Below are positions 19,010 through 31,317 of a stretch of 64,000 nucleotides of DNA, one piece after another (positions within the stretch are counted from its first letter, which is position 1; every line of letters starts with the position of its first letter). The stretch is from Posidonia oceanica (Eukaryota > Streptophyta > Magnoliopsida > Alismatales > Posidoniaceae), in NCBI GenBank assembly GCA_037176725.1, contig JAZBRS010000049.1:14526001-14590000 (forward strand). Reading direction: 5' to 3'. The translations under genes and the position numbers were made by a program. The notes under the pieces were generated by a model, which did not search any database, was not told the DNA's origin, and saw nothing but the letters and a program-made list of their open reading frames with translations.

Positions 19010-21315
19010 CTAGTCGTCCTCCTCATCTGAGTCTGCATCCCTCCTCTAGGCCTCGATTACGGTTCGCTGAGCCACTTTCTGGTGCAATCGCTGGGCAATC
19101 ATGGATGAGGTAGTCTGGGATTGCGAGGGGCCTGGGGCGGAGCAACTCGCCCCCGCCTGGTCATCGACGTCAGAGACATCCTCCAGGTCGAAGTCGATGC
19201 TGAAGTCACCGCTCGACTCGGTGTTGACGGCAGCAAATTGGGTCCCGCCCTGAAAAGCAAACGCCAACCAGTCAGAACAGATATAGCAAAGTAACTGCAA
19301 ACATTTCTTGAATGAATTCATACCTCCAGTGCCATCTCTCACTGCTCCTGTTTCAAAGAAGACGAGAGTGTCAGAGACAGAATAACTTAAACTTACAAGG
19401 TATTAGAGGGCTAAACGGCATATTTACCTTTGCTCGCCGCATCTTCTTGTAGAAGTCACCCAGTGTGACCTCGAAAACCTGCCAAAAGTCAAGAAACAAT
19501 TCAGAACATATATCTGTAGTGGGGACAACATTCATAGCAGCAAAACGACAGATTCGCTGAGCCCACTCCTCAGCGAACCACATCACCCACTGACTCTCCC
19601 TTAGCTCCTCAGAAAACAGATGTGGCCGACCCACCCATTCGAACTAGCCGAGGTAGTCATCCTGACTAACCTCCCGGATGGTGTACCGGCTCTGGGCACC
19701 CAGGGCAGTAGAAACGGACAACTGGGCCATAGCACAGGTCATCGCCCGTGATGCCATGTCCTCGGGAGGAGGCAGCGGAATGCTGAAGTCGTCCGTGAAT
19801 CGATGACGGACGTGCCCCGGAAGATAGTAAGCGAACTTCTTCATGCAGAATAATTTTGCCTGGGTCCTCCTCAGTCTCCAGGCAGAGTTCAACATGGCCC
19901 AATCAAACCCCTCGTAATGGGTGAAGGGCCGCAGCTCCACCTATAAACAGAACAACAGCCAGACATCAGAGCAAGTCATTCGAACAGTTGTGCAAATACA
20001 AAAGCAAACAAACTTTCACTAACCTCTTCCGAGCCTAGCAAGTCCAGGAGGTACCAATAAGCCTCGTAGCTATAGACTCCTGAAGCGCCACGGTGGTCCG
20101 GCTCGCACCACTGTCAGGGTAACGGTAGAAGCTTGGGGTGGAGGCGGAAGAAGTAGTGGCCTCGCCAGGTGTGCTCGATGGCCTAGTACTATCAAATCAG
20201 CAGTCAAACAGTTAATACAGGTGGTAGAATAATCAGAAGTTAAATAGGCAGGCAGATATCAAAGTCAGGTCAGAAACTTACCGTTAGCAGCAGGTATAGA
20301 CTGATGTAGGAGTGATTGTTCTTCTGAACCACCTCGTCGAGCCCACAGAGGAGGTAAGCGTAGCTTGCGCCACCCCAGTCATACCGCCCAAGATGATACA
20401 CATCTGCGATGTACACCAGCCAATCTACGTGAATGCAGTAGCTAGACGACTCAGAGAAGATCAGCCTGAGCAGCACAAGCAGGAAGTGACGAAGGACATA
20501 GCCAGCCTCTCTCGAGTCAGGCACGGGGTTCAACCAGAACTGAGGCCACTCCCGTATCCACTTCAGAGTGAGGTAGTAGGACGAGCGGGTTACCTTGGGA
20601 GCCTCCCGCCCTAGTAGCTGCGGCACCTTGGAGAATCCCTGAGCCGCCTTTCCAGCAATCAGCTCATCGCCGAAGCTCAACCCCGTATCCCTGGCAGAAC
20701 AGTCATTTCCCCGTGCGGGAAATGAAACATATGAGTCTCATGCCGCCACCGCTCCGCTAGCGCCCGGAAGAACTGATAATGGTCATGGATCGCTGGGATC
20801 CGAAGGAAGCTCCCGAAGGGACTCTGATGTAGTTAAAAGTCCTAGAGAAACTAGGGGAGGCACCGGATGTGCGCCAACATAGGTGCCCAGCAGCACCGCA
20901 TCACCTGCCCAACCATACCGTCCTAGCAAAGCAGTAAATGCAGAGTTAGCAACTTAACATGTATTCAGAAATGGTGGACTACCAGCAGGATGGAAGTGAA
21001 CTTACCATGAATCCATCTCGGTCGCAGGTATGCTCCCCATCAAGCAGACGACCGCTGTAGTTTCTGGCCTCCGACGAAAGACAAAGTCAGAATTAGACAC
21101 CAGTCTAACAGAACAGGGCAAGAATTGGCAGAAATTAAAGCAAATGTAAAGCTTACCTCTCGGGGAATCATCGGCTCTGGACTACCCGAATTCTCGCATG
21201 AGCCCGAGGCACCGCGGGACACTCGGGAACTCGAAGCTCCCCAACTCTGGGACCGTGAGCTCGAGCCAGTCCCGCTCGCCACGTGGGAACCCGCACTAAC
21301 GTACTTTGAGTCAGA
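19010..21315 (-). pseudogene. PMD-family gene 2, multi-exon, antisense within A2
   Basis: Exons that fit GT-AG junctions on the minus strand: 21315-21157 (Ser-rich, ends CGAGAG/GTAAGC), 21068-21006 (ATG/GTAAGT), 20922-20282 (may contain a further intron; ends AACG/GTAAGT), 20182-20024, 19940-19438, a 24-bp micro-exon 19347-19324, and 19249-19010 with an acidic end (DSDEEDD). Exon three holds ERWRHETHMFHFPHGEMTV and later YDWGGASYAYL, both typical of plant mobile domain proteins. In-frame stops (several near 20810-20860, one near 19650, one in the micro-exon, one in the last exon) show decay. Upstream exons were not found. It may have been captured together with gene 1, since both are antisense to A2. 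Family call is confident; the exact model needs alignment. Confidence 0.7.
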
Positions 21316-22480
21316 CTGCCAAAGTAAAACCACAGTCAAGGCATAGAAGCAAAGAGGAAAGAGCAACATGTAGGCATTCAAATATGCAGTAAAAACCTAG
21401 AGCAAACAAGCAATAGGGCATTATCGGGCATAAAAATCGGCTAATCCGGTCAGATCAAACAAGGTTTATGCAGTATCCTAAGCCACATGTTATTAGGCAT
21501 TTGTACGAGGGGTTTATGCATGAAATTAACACAAATCAGAATTTTAACATAGCATCACATTCAGCATGGCATATCAAATAAAAAAAGTCAAAGGAAAAAG
21601 AAGTCATCGGCATTCAGGCGTATACGCGGCAAAATAGAGCAAGGATTGAGCAAAAACCGAGCAAAACTGAGCAAAAACTGAACAGAACTAAGCACAATCA
21701 TGGAGCAAAAGAGAAGCGATATGGTGGGCGGGTTATTCATGCCTGAACGGGGTTCAAACTGATCTGAATCGGTCCAAACCAGCCTGAACTGGTCATGAAC
21801 CAGCCTGAACCGGTCCAAGCCGGCCCGAACCGGCCTGCACCACCGCTAACCGGCCGAGCCCGCACAGCCGTGCCGAGCACACCAGGCCGCAACCCGCACA
21901 GCTGCAGCCCGCACAGTCGTACCGAGCGCACCAGGCTGTAGCCCACCCGCTGAGTGCACCAGCCTGCAACGGCCGCACTCAAGCCTCCCCACATGCTCGA
22001 GCCTCCTCGCACTCGAGCTACCTCCATCGAGCCCTCACGGCTGCCGACGACGCAATGAAAGGGGACGGAAGAGGGGAGGGGAAATAAATGGAAAGAAAGA
22101 GGGGAGGAGCGGCAGTCATACCATTCTCGCACTCGCCGTCCGTCGCCGCCAAACCACCGCATGCACCGCACACTCCGCCCCTGTGTGCTCGCCGTGCACG
22201 CACCCCGCCGCGTCTGCACCCTCGCCGCTCACCGAACTCCAAGCCCTTGTTGCCATTAGTGTGGCACTCGAGCAACCGGAGGGGAGGAAGTGGGGAAGAA
22301 GGGGGAAGCCGCCGTTTGCAGTTGGAAGGAGAAGAGAGAAGAGGAAGGGTCAGGGCACGTGTAGGGTCCTTTCAAGAGAGATGTGATTTTTTTAAAAAAA
22401 TAGAACTTATGGAATGTGAAAAATAAATGAATAGTGCAACTACAAAATAATATGGATGCTCTGCAGTAGTTCGCATGGAA
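21316..22480. other. Region upstream of PMD gene 2
   Basis: 21740-21860 is a short degenerate repeat of (C)CGGTTC/GAACCGG sites. 21860-22350 is GC-rich. No domain is recognisable in the overlapping frames of either strand. It may hold the promoter and first exon of PMD gene 2, but I cannot show that. Confidence 0.35.
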
Positions 22481-22489
22481 ATAAAGCAC

Positions 22490-23440
22490 AGTGATGGTTG
22501 ATCCCATGGGTCCCGCTATGTTTGAAATTCTGCATCATTCCCCGTAATTTCAAATATAGGGTCAAAAGTGCAATTTACCTAGCAAAATTGCAATTGTACC
22601 CCAACTTTTGTAGTTTGGCACCAATGCCTCTCTATTTTGACAGAAATTGTAATGCACTCCCAGGGCTTAGTACAATTTTCAGAAAGTCCTCCAAAACAGC
22701 AAATTTACAAAATGCCCCCTCCACTTGGAAAAACTGCAGATAGGCCCTTATCTTTTGCAAGAAGGCCAAGATCACCACCAATATTTGGCAGAGCGGCAAT
22801 CGTACCTAACAGATACACACAAGGTACTCACCAGCACTCACCTTTCCGACAATTGAGCAACATAGTTGGGTGGAATTGCAAAATTCCCTGCAAGATCCGA
22901 AATTGCAAATAAGTCCCTAACTTTTGCAGAAGTGCCAAATCCACCCCAAACTCTAGCAGAAACTCAGTTAGGCCTCTCAAAGTCATGACAGGACACGGAG
23001 GTCAGAAGCAGCTAGCAGCAATCGTAATGCAGGGAAAATTGCAAGAAAGCCCCTATAGTTTGTCAGAATACCAGAAGCTCTATAAATTAGCACCGGAATC
23101 ACTTGGGATGATTCCTTGGCAGAATATTCAGGCACAGCGTCCATCAGTTGTACCGGGACAGGCAAAATTGCCAAGCCCCATAATTGAGAAATTTGCACTA
23201 ATGACCCTACCTTTTCGCGAAACTGCGAAATCCCCCATGCAGCACTCTGCACAACTACTGGCACGAGCACAGAGCCCCCTTAGCCTGATACATCCCTCAG
23301 AGCATGCAACAACCAAGCAAGAGCACAGAGACCCCGTAGTTGGGTAAATTTGCAGCAGCAACCCCGCATTCGGCATAATTGCACATATGCCCCTATCAGA
23401 ACAGAAGCCATAAGCTGCCCCTCAGAGTGATGCAATTGCA
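22490..23440. repeat. Degenerate 'AATTGCAA...CCCC' repeats
   Basis: A loose series of 40-70-bp units with a core like 'aaattgcaa', a short CCCC run and 'cttttg'. A similar style of repeat ('ggctaaaatgcaaatttt') occurs inside the B LTRs at about 25860-26720 and 47090-47940. No gene. Confidence 0.55.
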
Positions 23441-23445
23441 GACTG

Positions 23446-23600
23446 GTGATATGTCCTTTTGCTCGGGCTGACACCCCTAACTGTCACGGGACCGTCTACG
23501 AACCTCTGCCATACCTTCGGGTTTTGGTAGTCCCGTTATCTCCAGTCGATAAGTCCGAAACTTATCCTATCAAGCCCCTTTCAGTCGTTAAGTCCAAGAC
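23446..23600 (+). repeat. Hairpin units of the 3' region type in A2
   Basis: Contains GGGCTGACACCCCTAACTGTC, the counterpart of the segment at about 5776-5800 in A1, then GATAAGT-N5-ACTTATC near 23549-23568. These mark the same 3' region of a Tat-like element in plus orientation. Confidence 0.7.
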
Positions 23601-23620
23601 TTATCTACCCGCTTCCTTGC

Positions 23621-24165
23621 GCGACTTCGCTCCATGCGGACGAAGTCCCATTGCTTGCTTCCTCGCTCTGGGTGGATGAGGACAAGTTGCTTCCTTGCGC
23701 GACTTCGCTTCGTGCAGACGAAGTCTCGTTGCTTGCTTCCTCGCTCCAGGCAGATGAGGACAAGTTGCTTTTTTGCGCGACTTCACTCCGTGCAGACGAA
23801 GTCCCGTTGCTTGCTTCCTCGCTCCAGGCGGACAAGGACAAGTTGCTTCCTTGCGCGACTTCGCTCAGTGCAGACGAACTCCCGTTGCTTGCTTCCTCGC
23901 TCCGGGCGGACGAGGACAAGTTGCTTCTTTGTGCGACTTCGCTCTATGCAGATGAAGTCCTATTGCTTGCTTCCTCGCTCCAGGCGAACGAGGACAAGTT
24001 GCTTCTTTGCGCGACTTCACTCTGTGCAGACGAAGTCCTGTTGCTTGCTTCCTCGCTCCGGGCAGACGAGGACAAGTCGCTTCTTTACGCGACTTTGCCC
24101 CGTGCGGACGAAGTCCCGTTTGCCTGCTTCCTCACTCCGGGCAGACGAGGACAAGCTTGCTCCAT
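23621..24165 (+). repeat. 78-bp tandem repeat, about seven copies
   Basis: The marker GCGACTTC starts at 23621, 23699, 23777, 23855, 23933 and 24011, with a seventh copy (CGACTTTG) at 24089: exactly 78 bp each time. 78 is a multiple of three, so long frames stay open on both strands (for example 23651-24244 plus). They encode 26-residue repeats but have no start context or domain, and I do not call a gene. Confidence 0.95.
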
Positions 24166-24254
24166 CTCCGGGCTGGTAGCCCAAACTACCTGGGTGACAT
24201 CTGTTAGACTGTCAGGCTCTCTTCCCGATGCCGGGAGCATTTAAGCCAACCCTA

Positions 24255-24259
24255 GTATC
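24255..24259 (+). repeat. Left TSD (GTATC) of element B
   Basis: GTATC immediately precedes TGTAGCGATCC. The same pentamer follows the right LTR at 51079-51083. The uninterrupted target reads GTATCAT-CTAC-ATGATAC, a palindrome. Confidence 0.95.
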
Positions 24260-27200
24260 TGTAGCGATCCCGATCGGAATCAGGCTCGCTATTTAGCGAC
24301 GATTGGATCCGAGGAAGAGGCTCGACTCGAAAACACTTGAAATCGAGGAGAAAAGAGAAAGATAAGACAAATTAGAGTCGCCACCATGTCTATTAACGGG
24401 AGACAAGGAAAACCGGGGGAAATGCGTGAATTAACACGCAAAACCAAGCAAGAAATGCAAAGCAAAGCAATGCAAAGGAAACAAATGCAAATACATGCAA
24501 ATGAGATGACTCTAGCCTAGGATAAGGGCAGTATGGTCATTGCGGGCCAAAAGACAGGGCAAGGACTCCTGTTACGTGCGGGGAAGGTGTTAGGCACCCC
24601 CGACATGCCCGAGAATCGGTCTTTCTAGGCTTACGCTCGCATACGCAGGGAAATGCAGGATTGAATGCCTATGTGCCTATGAATGCCTAAATGAATGCTC
24701 AAGGTGTGCTCTAAGTGGGAAGAGGCAAAGCAAGGAAAGTAAACGTGCTTTCTAAATGCTCAGCTACGCTGTCTGTGTTTCGAACCGGGCGAAACCTGGC
24801 TCGTGAGAACTCCAGGCAGTAAGCATCACAGCCCTATATGCAAATGCAAGCGAAAAAGCGAAACAACGGCAAAACTATGCAATGCGATCGACATGCAAGA
24901 GAAAACGGCGTAAAGTACGCAAAACGAGGCAAAAACAAGAAAGCGCGCAAAACGGTGCAAAAAGACAAGGTCGGCACGTAAAACGGGCGAGAAAGCAAGG
25001 CGGCACGCAAATCAATGCAAAAGACGGTGACGGGCACGCAAAACTGTGCCAAAAACAGGGCGAGCGCGAAAACGACGCGAAAGACGAAGCAGGCACGCAA
25101 AACGGTGCCAAAAGCAGCGAGATAAAACCTCAGAAAGCTGTGCGAATGCTAAATGCAAAGAAGAGATCAGAAGATGCCAAAGAGGAGCAAAACAATGTGT
25201 GTGTAAGAACAGACGTTGTTTAGGACCACCCAGGGTAGGTGTGAAGACCTACAAAGGGGAGAGTGAGCAAACGGGGGGATTACCACCTCTTTTGCGACCA
25301 TTTCCCACAACCGTTCCACGGTGTGTCTCGCATGCTGCCCAAAGCTCGCGATGCGATCGGATCGTGGAAAAGAGGGAAGAAAGTCACATTAAGTGGTAAA
25401 TCCAGGGAAAACTCAACACAAAACACATAGGGAAACGCGAAATGGAGATCTGAGCTGATAGACAAGAAGAGGAGACCCTATTCTACATGCTCAAAGAAAC
25501 AGAAATCGAAAACGAGGAAAACTATGCAAATGGCATGCAAATGAATGCAATGCAGGGGTTCAGGAGGACATACCTGGAAATCCTGGAGCCTGATCTGAGA
25601 TCTGCTTGATCCATGCTGAAGAGCGCTTCGCTGCGGTCGCCTGGGCAGCTTGCTTGAGAAGATCCAACGGCCGGATCGGAAGATATCGCAGCTTCAAGGC
25701 AGGAGGGCCAGAACAGGGGAGAAGAGCAGATCTAGGTGTTCAGGAGGTCCTAGGGGTGTGCAAAAGGTCCTCCCAGGTGAAGGGGAGCTAAAGGTGCTTA
25801 GTGTGTGCAGAGGGATGCTAAAATGCAAGACTAAATGAATGCAGAATGCATGCACAAGCAAGAAGAAACAAGGGGAACAAACTTGGAAAAGACAGGAGTT
25901 CAAAAGCATTTTTGAAAAAGCAAAGGGGCTAAAATGCAAATTTTCACAAAAGATGGGGTCCACAGAGGAGGGTTTTGAAAACAGGAGAGGGCAGAGGGTT
26001 ATTTTGCAAAAGACTGGGCTCAGAAAGCTAATTTGAAAAGAGAGTATGCATTGGAAGAAGCTTTGAAGACAAAAAGAAATCAGAATGCAATTTTGGAAAA
26101 ACTAGGGTCTAAAATGCAAATTTTCCAGAAAACAGGGTTCTGGGGAGTCTGGGAATGCAAGTGGAGGGTCTACATGCAATTTTGTAAGCATAGGAGCTAA
26201 GATGCAATTTTAGGGGCAAAACAGTCTTTTTACATGGTTTTTAAAAGATGCAAGGACCTATGTGTGATTTTTGAATCATGCAGGGGTCAAATATGCAATT
26301 TTGTATGGTAAACATGCTCTGAAAACACTGATAAAGGACTGATGTGTAATTTCTGAAAAAAACAGGGGCCAAAATGCAATGCAGTAAGCAAAAATGCATG
26401 CAAATGGTTACTGTTCATTTAAAATGGACCTAAATGCAAATATGCATAAACAGGGGGGAAAATATGCAATGCAGTATGCAAAAATTAAAAATAAAACCTA
26501 AGTTACTACAGTGCATGGACCTATATGCAAAATCAAAAACATGCAGGGATGCAGAATGCAATTTCATATGGTAAAATGCATGCAATTAAATGAACTGATT
26601 TAGAGTAGAACTTATATGCAAAAATAAAAAAACAGAGGGGCTAAAATGCAAAAAGTTACAACAGCACAGCACAGTAACAAGACTAGATTGCAAATACAGA
26701 AAAGCATGAATAAAAGCTGCAATTTAGCATGGTTTTTAATTAAAAACTAAGCATATTAAATGGACAGAGGACTGAAACGCAAAAATTAAAAAAGTTAAGG
26801 CAAACATGCAATATCTGCACAGAAATCTTATAACTAAGAAAATAAATGCACAGTGATTTGCCGGCGGTGGCTGGCACTGTAGCAGTGAGCCACCGGCGCT
26901 CACCACCGCCGACACAGGGGGCTTGGGGAGGCGCGAGACGGCGGAGGACGTAGCCGGCGACCGTGCGGAGCTCTGGGAATCGTCGGGAGTCCGTTCTGCT
27001 GGGCGGAGCATCCGAAGATCAGGGGACCGGCGCCGGAGAAGACGGGAAGACCGGTGAGCTGCAGGAGCGTCTGGAGGGCTTGGAAGCTGACTCTGATCGG
27101 CGGGGAAGCAGCAGGAGGAGGAGAGAGAGCGGGGAAGGTAAGAAAATACCTGTGTCCGTGTCTGGAGCGTCCTCCCGACCTCAGCAGTGCCGGAGCTGGT

Positions 27201-29856
27201 CGACGGCGTCTGTCCGGTCGCTGCGGGCGCTGTCCGCTGCTCACGAGGGCTGGAGTCACCTCAGAACGGTCCTCCGGAGCTTCCCAGATGATCAGACACG
27301 AGCTGTGCAGACCGGAGAGAGATTCGGCAAGTCGTGGGTTCAGAGTGGCAGCCGGAGGCCGGGGGGAGTGTTTGCTGCTCCTCAGGCTGGATGGGACCCT
27401 CCGAGGGATTGCTAGAGGTCCGGGGAACGGTTCTGGATTGTTGGATTGGGCTTCTGGAGAGCGTGGAGAAGATTTGGAGGTTGGGTCGGTTTCTGGTCAG
27501 TGGAGAAGGCAAGTGTTTGTTGTGTTGTTCTCGGCCTGTGGTGAGGGAGAGGGCTGGAGGTCTGGTGCTCTGGAAAGGTGGATGTCAGGCGAGTAACATA
27601 GGAAGATTTGGGGAGAAATGGAGTTCAGTGGTGGTGGGAATTCCGAAATGGGTTGAAGTTGGCTTCTGTCGGTGCTCTGCGGTGGATTCAGGTGAACTGG
27701 GGTGGTTCTGAGGGGTGGAATGGCCGGGAAATGGTGGGAGGGGATTGCTGGTTTTCTGGGTGAACTTGGGGGATCAAAATGGAAGGGAATTCGAGGCTGG
27801 AACGGGCTGGTTTCAGAGGAGAAAGAAGGGGAAGTTCTACTGAAAATCAGAGGGAGAAGAAAGGGGGGTTTGCTTGGGAAATCTCTGGATTTCTCAGCTC
27901 TCTCTCTCGGACGGCAAAAAAGGGCAATGAAGCGGGTCGAATGGTTGGTTTTTATCAGGAGGAGGCTGGCTGCTGGAGCGCTGGGAATTTTTGAATTCAA
28001 CCGGCGACCACTGCAGCAGACAAGAGACTGATGCCGGCGAGACGACAGGCATTGATTGCCTCCCGGAAAGCCGCTGAGATGAAGGAGGAGCGGCGAGCTG
28101 CTGTTGGTGATTGGATGGAAGCTCGAATTTCAAATGGAGGAGGGAACTCTGTTGCAGCTCGTGGGAGAAAGCCGGTGGAGAAAATGCAGAAGGCTGAGGA
28201 AGAAGAAGGAGAGGCGTGGGTCGGACTGCTGCGGGCCGAAGGAAAAAAAAGAAATAAAAGAAAAAAAGAAAAACGGGCTGGATTGGGCCCAGTAAGGAAA
28301 GGAAAGAAAGAAAAAGAGAAGTAAGAAAAAAGAGAGGGTAGAATGGGGAAATAAAATTAGTAAAAATGAACTAAAAATAAACAAAAATATTAGAAAGGTT
28401 GTGATGTGAATTAGGATTTTAATTAAATTTTTTTAATGGCCATTTTGGGTTGATTAATGTGTTTTGGGCTTGATTAGGGTTTTAGGGTTTTGGTTTTGCT
28501 TTTAATTGGTTTTCACTTGATTAAATGTTTGTTAAACCTTGTTTTAAATTGTTTAAAAATTGTGTTTCCCTTGTTAGATACTTAGGACGTTGATTAGGAT
28601 TTTTTAGGATTTATTTTCGTATTAATCAGGATTGGTTTTAGGTTTTTAAGTCTTAGTCTTCTTAGGGTTTTTTTTTTCTTTAGTCTTTTAAATTATGCTT
28701 TGATTTTTATTTGTTGATTTTTCTTGGAGTTTTTAGTTAGATTTTTCTGGTTTGATAGGGTGTTTTTAAGTCTTTTAAATGTGTTCTTCTTTTCCTTTTA
28801 ATTAAGTTTTTAATTTTTTTTTTCCTTAGGTTTGTTAGGTTAAGTCTCTTTGTTTCTTTAATTACTTGTTTTAGTGTTTGTCTTTTAATTCTTCTTTTTA
28901 GGGTTTGTTTTTTAATTCTTTTGATGGGGTTTTTACTTTTGGTAGGTTTTGGTTTTATTTTAGTTTTTTCCTTGATTTTTCAGTGCTTTCTTTTGATTTG
29001 TTTTGCATTTTTTAGCTTACATGCTTGGTTTTCCTTTTAGTTTGATTTAGTTAAGTTTAGGTTTTTAATTGCTTGTTTAATGTTTTTTAATTGTTTTTCT
29101 TAGGGTTCTGATTTGTTTCTTTTATGTTTTGGGGTTTTACAGATTTTTAGGGGCTTTTATGGATTTTTGCAAGAGAAGACAAAGGAAAAGAGAAGGAAGA
29201 AGGAAAAGGGAAAAAGAGGGAAATAAAAGGAAAAGAGATAGGTTGGAGAGAAATGATTTTTAAAATTCAGGAAAAAAGCTAAAAATAAAGTAAAAATAGG
29301 AATAAGATAGAGAAGGGATAGAAGTACAGAGGGGGCCCACAGCCAGACCAGAGAAAGGGCAAGAAGGGGATGAAAAGAGAGATGATAATCAGGAGAGAGA
29401 GAGGAGAGAGAAAATGATAATTCCGGAGAGAGAAAAGGATAATTTGAGTGAATGGAGGTCTCAAAGGTTTTGGAATGAAGTGAAAATTGGTGAGTGGGTA
29501 GCCTAAGGTTTCTAGTGTTGGTCCTGAAGTTTTGGTTTGATTCCAAGGAGGTTTTGGAAGGGTTTTAAGGTGTAGAAAAAGGGGAGTTTTGCCTAGGTTT
29601 TCTAGGGTTTTTGGGAATGGTCTAGGTTTGGAAATTTCTAGGTTCTTGGGTAGGCTTGTTAAGTGGGTGTTGGTGGATTTTCCTATGGATTTTGGTTAGG
29701 TTTTGAGCTTGGGAAGAGGAGTAAAGGCTTAGGTCAAGATGGGCTGATTTTGAGGGGTAAAGAAGAGGGTTAGAGTTTGGTTTGGGTTTGGGTTTGAGTC
29801 CAGCAATCACTAGGAGGGTTCCAAGGATCCAAGCCTGTCAAGATGGGGTGTCAACA
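24260..29856 (-). mobile_element. 3' LTR of element B (5597 bp)
   Basis: Matches 45450-51078 end to end. By eye I count about 60 substitutions plus a few indels, near 1%. The largest indel is a 30-bp unit missing near 25105. Parts from left to right: conserved motif (24580-24601, reverse of GGTGCCTAACACCTTCC), TGGCGACTC on the minus strand at 24383-24375, a CGTGCC array (24845-25130), 'aaaatgcaaatttt' repeats (25860-26720), a strong hairpin (26865-26895), a GC-rich block (26900-28200), a T-rich block (28400-29160) and a purine-rich block. Frames up to 180 codons on both strands have no domain and are not called. Confidence 0.95.
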
Positions 29857-29869
29857 GATGCCCCTCCCT
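29857..29869 (-). promoter_or_regulatory. Polypurine tract of element B
   Basis: Reads AGGGAGGGGCATC on the minus strand, directly before TGTTGACACC of the 3' LTR. Identical to the A1 tract. Confidence 0.92.
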
Positions 29870-30411
29870 AAGCAAGGTCAAGCGGAGCGAGGCCGCTGCT
29901 CAGGGTTGACAAGACACCCCATCTGACCGGCGGGAGCAGCGGGTTGCTATGGGCGTGAGCTACTTATTCGGCAGATGCACCGAAGATCGTAGCCCGTTGC
30001 CGCAATGCAAGATGCTAGGTGCAGATGGATGCTGTGCAGTGCGATGCATGCTGATGCAAATGCAATGCAAGAAGTTAGCATAAAAGTTAGTGCAGCTAGA
30101 ATAGATGCTGATGCTGTGCAAGTGATGGTGATGATGCTAAAGTAATATGCAGTGCTAGCTGAGGAAGTGCTAAGATGATGCAAGGGGAATGATAGAAAGG
30201 CGCGATGTGGCACGAGGATCTGGCAGGGAGGCCAGACTTGCACGACAAAGCGGGGAAAAACAGGGTGCAGCTTGTCCCCGCCCGGGGAGCAAGCTAGCAA
30301 AAAAGAAAAAAGGCGCGAGGGGAGAGAGGCCAACTCTCCTATCACAAAAGGGGTTTGCGTGACTTTGCCTTCCTGGGACAAGGTCACGCCAAAAAAGTGA
30401 TAAGGTGACGG
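29870..30411 (-). other. Conserved pre-polypurine block and GCAT-rich spacer of B
   Basis: 29870-30002 (minus strand) matches 7008-7143 of A1 and about 51570-51698 of A2: a 'ggcaacgggctacgat' segment, 'gtgcat', 'aataagta', then 'gcagcggcct' close to the tract. The rest to 30411 is GCAT-rich, with no gene. Confidence 0.7.
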
Positions 30412-31312
30412 GCTTATCGTCCGGATAGTTTACGGTCCTATCAACCGGGAGTGATAGTTTAGGTTATCAGCCTAGAGCGATAGTTTAGGTTATCAGCCTG
30501 GAGCAGTTGTGAGTGATAGTTACTGGATATCAGCCGTATAACATGGTTGTGTGAGATAGTTTACAGTCCTATCAACTGGCGGATAGTTTACAGACCTATC
30601 AACTGGCGGATAGTTTACAGACCTATCAACTGGAAGCCACAAACCATGAGTGATAGTTACTGGGTATCAGCCGTATAACGCAAATGCCAGATAGTTTACA
30701 GTCCTATCAACTGGAGCGATAGTTTACAGACCTATCAACTGGCGGATAGTTTACAGTCCTATCAACTGGCGGATAGTTTACAGTCCTATCAACTGGAAAC
30801 GGCATTGCGAGGGACAGTTACTGGGTGTCAGCAGTATAACATGATTGCGCGTGATAGTTTACAGTCCTATCAACTGGCGGATAGTTTACAGACCTATCAA
30901 CTGGCAGATAGTTTACAGACCTATCAACTGGCGGATAGTTTACAGACCTATCAACTGGAAACGCGCAATGATGAGGGATAGTTACTGGATATCAGCCGTA
31001 TAATGCAATTGCTAGTGATAGTTTAGGATATCAGTCTAGCGATAGTTTACAGTCCTATCAACTGACAGATAGTTTACAGACCTATCAACTGGCGGATAGT
31101 TTACAGACCTATCAACTGGAAACCGCAATTGCAAGGGACAGTTACTGGATGTCAGCCCTATAACACAACTGTGGGCCAACCATGGATCGGCCCAGATGAT
31201 AGTTTAGGTTATCAGCCTGAGAGCAGATAGTTTAGGATATCAGCCTGAGCAGATAGTTTAGGATATCAGCCTGAGCAGATAGTTTAGGATATCAGCCTGA
31301 GAGCGGATTGTT
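30412..31312 (-). repeat. 27-bp tandem hairpin array in B
   Basis: Many copies of GATAGTTTACAGACCTATCA plus a short tail, mixed with a shorter variant (GATAGTTTAGGATATCAGCC) and GATAGTTACTGGATATCAGC. Each unit keeps a GATAG...CTATC or related stem. Read on the minus strand it corresponds to the GGCTGATAGCCCCAACTATC unit of A1. Confidence 0.92.
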
Positions 31313-31317
31313 GATAA

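Noticed and set aside
23634..24244. Possible repeat-protein gene in the 78-bp array
   Set aside because: Open frames exist on both strands and in several phases because 78 is a multiple of three. No start context, domain or flanking gene structure.
26963..28031. Overlapping frames of 80-193 codons on both strands in the B LTRs (also 48183-49251)
   Set aside because: GC-rich sequence with few stops by chance. No domain, frames overlap on both strands, and differences between the two LTR copies are not biased to third positions as far as I can see.
28470..28500. Telomere-like 'gggttttagggtttt' words
   Set aside because: Only two imperfect units inside a generally T-rich LTR block; not an interstitial telomere array.
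30412..31312. CRISPR-like look of 27-bp repeats
   Set aside because: There are no unique spacers between repeats. It is a plain tandem array in a plant retrotransposon.
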